DNA of 64,000 nt from Marinobacter fonticola (GTDB lineage Bacteria; Pseudomonadota; Gammaproteobacteria; Pseudomonadales; Oleiphilaceae). The stretch lies in the NCBI RefSeq assembly GCF_008122265.1, contig NZ_CP043042.1:1798001-1862000 (forward strand), given 5' to 3'. The translations under genes and the position numbers were made by a program. The notes below the pieces were generated by a model. That model had not been told where the DNA came from and did no database searches. It worked only from the letters and a program-made list of their open reading frames with translations. Within the stretch, counting starts at the first letter, position 1. The number at the start of each line of letters is the position of its first letter. Below, one piece after another: positions 60,337 to 64,000 of this stretch.

Positions 60337-60391
60337 TCGCCTTAGGTTCTTTATACGCCTTTTGATGATCGCTTAAGAGTAAGGAAATCTT

Positions 60392-60790
60392 ATGTTCAGC
60401 TTGACGGTGCGTGATCACATGATGATCGCCCACAGCTTTAATTCACCGCGTTTCGGCCCGGCTCAGCAACTCCACGGGGCGACCTATATCGTCGATGTCA
60501 CGTTTTTCCGGGAGCAGCTCGATGCTGATGACTTGGTGGTGGACATTGGCCTTGCCTCCGAGCAACTCAAAGCGGTGGTCAACGAATTCAATCTGACCAA
60601 CCTGGATGCCAGGGAGGATTTCAAGGGCCGCAATACCACCACGGAATTCATGGCCAAGGTCATTTTTGACCAGGTGGCTGAACGTATCCGCAGCGGCGCC
60701 TTGGGCGACGAAGCCAAAGAGGTGAGCCGATTGAAGGTCTCGCTTAGCGAATCCCATATTGCCTGGGCGACATTCGAAAATGCGCTCTGA
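60392..60790 (+). CDS. 6-pyruvoyl-tetrahydropterin synthase/QueD-fold protein, divergent
   Basis: 132 residues. The T-fold is recognisable: IAHSF (His14), [11 protein letters not shown] (His28), a [15 protein letters not shown] helix, [16 protein letters not shown] and a final LSESHIAW with the substrate-holding Glu. The third metal His of the HGH motif is Ala30, the catalytic Cys before it is missing, and the LDHHxLN segment with the catalytic His reads FNLTNLD. It may have a different chemistry or bind a pterin without turning it over. The last 11 bases overlap the glycosyltransferase gene. Confidence 0.75.
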   Translation: MFSLTVRDHMMIAHSFNSPRFGPAQQLHGATYIVDVTFFREQLDADDLVVDIGLASEQLKAVVNEFNLTNLDAREDFKGRNTTTEFMAKVIFDQVAERIRSGALGDEAKEVSRLKVSLSESHIAWATFENAL

Positions 60791-61853
60791 TCAGCCGCAA
60801 ACCGTCTTTCTCGTACCGGGTGACCCCAACCAACGAACCGGGGGTTATGGTTACGTCAGAAGTATTGTCGGGAGCTTGCGCGAACGCGGCCAAAATGTGC
60901 GGCTGAGTGGATTGGAGGGTGCCTTCCCGGAAACCGACACGTTGGCCCAACAGTCCCTGGACGACGCTCTCGACGAGCTGGCCGACCGTACGACCGTGAT
61001 CATCGACGGACTCGCGCTGAGCGGTCTACCGCCCCTGCAAGCCCGGCACACGACACGCTTGCGGGTGCTGGCGCTGGTGCACCATCCGTTGGCGGATGAG
61101 ACCGGTCTCTCGCAAGAGCGGCAACGGGCCTACTTCGCTAGCGAGAAGGCAGCTCTGCGTCATGTAAAAGGCGTGATCGTAACCAGCGAATTTACCGCGC
61201 GGCGATTAATTGATTTCGATGTTGAGCCGGCGAGAATTGAGGTTGTGACACCCGGTGTCGATAAGCCCGACAGCATCGGGCCGGATCGCTTCCGAACACC
61301 TGAGCAACCCTTTCGCCTGCTGTGCGTGGCTACCCTGGCACCGCGAAAAGGACAGGATTTGCTGGTGGAGGCTCTGGCCCAATGTCGGGACTACCCCTGG
61401 CACTGCTCGCTGGCGGGATCGACAGAACGTCACCCTGACTTCGTCGCCTCTTTGCGCAAGCAGATTGAGCAGCTCGGCTTGGCCGAGCGTATCGACATCT
61501 GTGGAGAGCTCGGTGAGCAGGCGCTCGCCCAGGCTTACAGAGGCGCCGATGTTTTCATACTGCCGTCCTGGTACGAGGGTTACGGCATGGTGGTGACCGA
61601 GGCTTTAGCTTACGGCTTACCGGTGATTACCACCACCGGCGGTGCGTTGGCCTTCACGGCGGCCAGCGAGGCATCGATCAAGGTGCCGCCGGGTGATGTG
61701 ACGGCGCTCCGTGCGGCGCTTACGCAGGTTTTAAGCGAGCCTGAACGGCATCGGCAACTGGTGGCGGGTGCGGGACGAGCGAGAAACAACCTGCGGAGCT
61801 GGTCGGATGCCGGCGAGGCCTTTGCCGACGCCATTCAGAAACTTCTCAACTGA
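60780..61853 (+). CDS. GT4-type glycosyltransferase
   Basis: 357 residues from the ATG at 60780, overlapping the preceding stop. It opens [20 protein letters not shown], the acceptor-side glycine-rich loop of GT4 enzymes. The donor side has [12 protein letters not shown] and the E-x7-E motif in [18 protein letters not shown] cytosolic or membrane-associated retaining glycosyltransferase. In the operon its acceptor could be the product of the PTPS-like branch or a lipid carrier; this is inference. Confidence 0.87.
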   Translation: MRSDQPQTVFLVPGDPNQRTGGYGYVRSIVGSLRERGQNVRLSGLEGAFPETDTLAQQSLDDALDELADRTTVIIDGLALSGLPPLQARHTTRLRVLALVHHPLADETGLSQERQRAYFASEKAALRHVKGVIVTSEFTARRLIDFDVEPARIEVVTPGVDKPDSIGPDRFRTPEQPFRLLCVATLAPRKGQDLLVEALAQCRDYPWHCSLAGSTERHPDFVASLRKQIEQLGLAERIDICGELGEQALAQAYRGADVFILPSWYEGYGMVVTEALAYGLPVITTTGGALAFTAASEASIKVPPGDVTALRAALTQVLSEPERHRQLVAGAGRARNNLRSWSDAGEAFADAIQKLLN

Positions 61854-61886
61854 GGTCAACTTTCCAATGAAAATGAGTTCGCGTGG

Positions 61887-62750
61887 ATGAGTGAGTCTTT
61901 GTTGCACGAAACCGCGTGGTTCGACAGCGATTGGCTGGCCGCTCGTGAAGCCGCCGACCATGCAGCACGCAACGTTGACTTGACCCAACGACTGAGTGAG
62001 TGGGTGCGAGGCCGTCGCTTGAACCAAGAGAGCTACCGTGTGGTGGATTTGGGGTGTGGCACAGGTTCGAATATGCGATTCCTCGCGCCGCAACTACCAG
62101 ACGGGCAGGGGTGGCTGTTGGTTGACCAGGACGCCGCTCATCTCGATGCCGCCGAGCGTCTGTGCGATGGCCTTCCCGGCGTGGACAGCTTTACAACACT
62201 CCGGTTGGGCATCGAACGTGAAATTGTGGCGGCCATTCCCACGGATACCGATATCGTGTCGGGCTCGGCGCTGCTGGATCTGGTGTCGGCTCCGTGGATG
62301 GCTGAGATGACCGAACGGGTTGCCGGTATGGGCGCTGCCGCCCTGTTTACGCTGTCTTATAGCGGGGACTTCGCGATATCGCCAACGCTTCCGGACGATG
62401 CGCTGATACGCGACGCGGTGAACCGCCATCAACGCTCTGAAAAGGGCAGCGGAGAGGCCCTCGGCCCCGATGCGTGGTTACACTGTATCCGCGGTTTTGA
62501 AGATCGCGGTTATCGTGTGTTTTCAGCGCCATCGCCTTGGCTGCTCGGGCGGCGGCAACGCGATCTCCAAACCCAGCTCTTCCAAGGCTGGGCCGTAGCG
62601 GCAGCCGAGCAGAGGCCCGAGATGGCTGCCCGGATCGATAGCTGGCTCGCCGAAAGGCTGTCTCTGCTGACGGATAGCGCCGCACAGGCGCAAGTCTTCC
62701 ATCAAGATGTTTTGGCGCTGCCAGCGGCAGGCGATTCCGACGCTGCATGA
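61887..62750 (+). CDS. Class I SAM-dependent methyltransferase
   Basis: 287 residues. The SAM-binding motif I VVDLGCGTGSN starts at residue 52; an acidic post-I residue (LLVDQD) and a motif IV-like TDIVSGSALLDLVS follow. The start is the ATG at 61887. The stop overlaps the flippase-like gene by four bases (ATGA). The methyl acceptor is unknown. Confidence 0.85.
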   Translation: MSESLLHETAWFDSDWLAAREAADHAARNVDLTQRLSEWVRGRRLNQESYRVVDLGCGTGSNMRFLAPQLPDGQGWLLVDQDAAHLDAAERLCDGLPGVDSFTTLRLGIEREIVAAIPTDTDIVSGSALLDLVSAPWMAEMTERVAGMGAAALFTLSYSGDFAISPTLPDDALIRDAVNRHQRSEKGSGEALGPDAWLHCIRGFEDRGYRVFSAPSPWLLGRRQRDLQTQLFQGWAVAAAEQRPEMAARIDSWLAERLSLLTDSAAQAQVFHQDVLALPAAGDSDAA

Positions 62751-63712
62751 GCCGGTTTCCTCCCTCCCGCCTCAAATGGCCCCTCCTCAAATGGCTTTGG
62801 ACCCTCGCCATTCTGGCCGGCGCAGTTTTCGCTTTTGGCCAGACAGATCTCGTTTCCAGGTTAGCAAACTTATCGCTTACCGCGGTTGCGCTCGCTCTCG
62901 CCCTTTTTACCGTTCAAGTTGGCCTGTCGGCTTGGCGATGGCGCTTCACCGCGAGACAGCTCGGGCTTTCCATCGACGGCGTCAACGCTGTGCGTGAGTA
63001 CTACCTTGCTACATTCATAAACCAAGTTCTGCCCGGCGGTGTGCTGGGTGACGCCAATCGGGCCTTGCGCCACGGCAAGTCAACCCAGCGCCCGACGGAG
63101 GCCATACACGCAGTTATGATCGAGCGACTGTCCGGTCAGATCGTGCTTGCGTTGCTGGCAGGGGCCGTGTGGTTCATGACGCCGGTCACGTCTCCGGAAT
63201 CGCCGTTGGTATGGGAGATAGGGGGCGTTGGCTCAACGGCGCTGATCATCGGCGTGCTTATCGTGCTGACGCTAGTTGCTCTGCTGTTCCGCGCGCGCCT
63301 GCGGGCGTTCGCCGGGGCCTTCCGCCACGCGCTTTGGGTTGGGTTGATCAAGCCGCGGGTATTGATAGTGCATCTGGTTAGTTCCGTAATTGTGGTAGGC
63401 AGTTACGTGTTGGCCTTCGTGGTGCTGGGCTGGGGCATGGAGGCTGCAATGCCCCTAAGCGTGCTCGTACCGTGCGTCTTATGTCTTTTGCTGGTTATGG
63501 CGATTCCCGTCACCGTGGCCGGTTGGGGTATCCGCGAGGGCGTGGCCGGAGCGCTTTGGCTCTGGGCGGGCTATCCGGCCGAAGAAGGATTGGCGTTGAG
63601 TATTGCCTACGGCACGCTCTTCATGATTTCGAGTTTACCGGGGGCTTTGTTTTTAGCCCTGTCTTTAATCCCGCGATTTCAGGGCCTTGCGAAACGCATG
63701 TCGAACAGGTAG
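62747..63712 (+). CDS. Flippase-like/UPF0104 membrane protein
   Basis: 321 residues with about eight membrane segments (for example LAILAGAVFAFG, LIIGVLIVLTLVALLF and LCLLLVMAIPVTVAGWG). The family is that of the lysylphosphatidylglycerol synthase transmembrane domain/YbhN proteins, recognised by the YYLATFINQVLPGGVLGDANRA segment near residue 85-105 and GWGIREG near 255. Such proteins are thought to move or help synthesise lipid-linked molecules. Its end overlaps a convergent reductase gene by 34 bases. Confidence 0.85.
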   Translation: MSRFPPSRLKWPLLKWLWTLAILAGAVFAFGQTDLVSRLANLSLTAVALALALFTVQVGLSAWRWRFTARQLGLSIDGVNAVREYYLATFINQVLPGGVLGDANRALRHGKSTQRPTEAIHAVMIERLSGQIVLALLAGAVWFMTPVTSPESPLVWEIGGVGSTALIIGVLIVLTLVALLFRARLRAFAGAFRHALWVGLIKPRVLIVHLVSSVIVVGSYVLAFVVLGWGMEAAMPLSVLVPCVLCLLLVMAIPVTVAGWGIREGVAGALWLWAGYPAEEGLALSIAYGTLFMISSLPGALFLALSLIPRFQGLAKRMSNR

Positions 63713-64000
63713 TCGGTAGTCAGGTTATAGACGTGAGTATTCGGGCGATGCGCTTGGTCGAGGGTGTCGATGTCCGTTAGCTGCAGGGCAGGGACGCCGC
63801 TGCCGATAATCATCGGCGCGACGATCAGGTGCAGGTGGTCCAGTAGCCCGGCCTCGAGGAAGCTGGAGACGGTTTGGCTGCCGCCTTCGATAAAAATCCG
63901 CTGGTATCCGTGGTCGTGCAAAGTCCGGACGATGCTTTCGGGAGTGAACTGAGCGTGACCATCAGCGACCTGCAATTCGTTTCCTGCACGAGGTGCATCG
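63679..64000 (-). CDS. RibD C-terminal-type reductase, C-terminal part (runs off right edge)
   Basis: The frame is open from the right edge to a stop at 63679-63681, giving about 106 residues of the C-terminal part. FIEGGSQTVSSFLEAGLLDH and IVAPMIIGSG are hallmarks of the RibD-C/dihydrofolate-reductase-like fold that reduces 5-amino-6-ribosylaminopyrimidine compounds in riboflavin synthesis. The rest lies outside the window, so a fused deaminase domain cannot be ruled in or out. The 3' end overlaps the flippase-like gene on the other strand. Confidence 0.82.
   Translation of the reverse strand, partial: DAPRAGNELQVADGHAQFTPESIVRTLHDHGYQRIFIEGGSQTVSSFLEAGLLDHLHLIVAPMIIGSGVPALQLTDIDTLDQAHRPNTHVYNLTTDYLFDMRFARP

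Overview
The window is one continuous stretch of a gammaproteobacterial chromosome with dense, mostly housekeeping genes. It has no insertion sequence, prophage, plasmid backbone or CRISPR array that I can see. Gene content and order (ruvC-ruvA-ruvB-ybgC-tolQ-tolR-tolA-tolB-pal-cpoB, then tRNA-Lys, nadA, a BepA-like protease, a TusA-like protein, PerM, bcp, dapA, bamC, purC; guaB-guaA divergent from xseA) together with moderately high GC suggest a marine Marinobacter-like bacterium. The genus is an inference from gene order and protein style, not a database result.

Layout. 1-3.4 kb: start of a divergent TesA-type esterase gene and a YbbA/YbbP-type ABC exporter. 3.4-9.5 kb: a periplasmic binding protein, an SCP2-like protein plus iron-dependent alcohol dehydrogenase operon with a palindrome inside its promoter, an M48 protease lipoprotein, and a DUF599 protein with two tandem hotdog thioesterases. 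9.5-21.3 kb: htpG behind a clear heat-shock promoter, DUF2835, catalase, dusC, proS, a thioesterase, a TetR regulator, a lipocalin, an Lrp-type regulator, leuA and a cold-shock gene. 21.7-29.4 kb: prpE, xseA, guaB, guaA, tadA. 29.4-33 kb: galE, ugd, a HIT protein, fabR. 33.4-44.6 kb: an FmdB zinc ribbon, aspS, yebC, ruvCAB and the Tol-Pal envelope operon. 44.7-56.3 kb: two identical tRNA-Lys genes, a glycosyltransferase, nadA through purC, an outer-membrane barrel protein, a UDP-glucuronate epimerase-like gene and tRNA-Val with a duplicated, partly inverted tail. 56.6-64 kb: a DMT transporter, YceI, and a compact accessory block.

The most interesting block runs from about 57.7 kb to the right edge. 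A CDP-alcohol phosphotransferase gene is divergent from an operon encoding a zinc-less MDR oxidoreductase, a 6-pyruvoyl-tetrahydropterin-synthase-fold protein lacking expected metal and catalytic residues, a GT4 glycosyltransferase, a class I methyltransferase and a flippase-like membrane protein. That operon is convergent with a RibD-C-type reductase. Together they look like a pathway making a pterin- or pyrimidine-derived, glycosylated and possibly membrane-linked compound. The product is unknown to me.

A second theme is structural. At least eight intergenic regions carry short tandem arrays with units of about 14-20 bp in 2-5 copies. One lies between tolQ and tolR, where it keeps a 39-codon repeat-coded reading frame open that overlaps the tolR start. 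The tRNA-Val tail contains a duplicated tRNA 3' end plus terminator and antisense copies of a tRNA T-arm.
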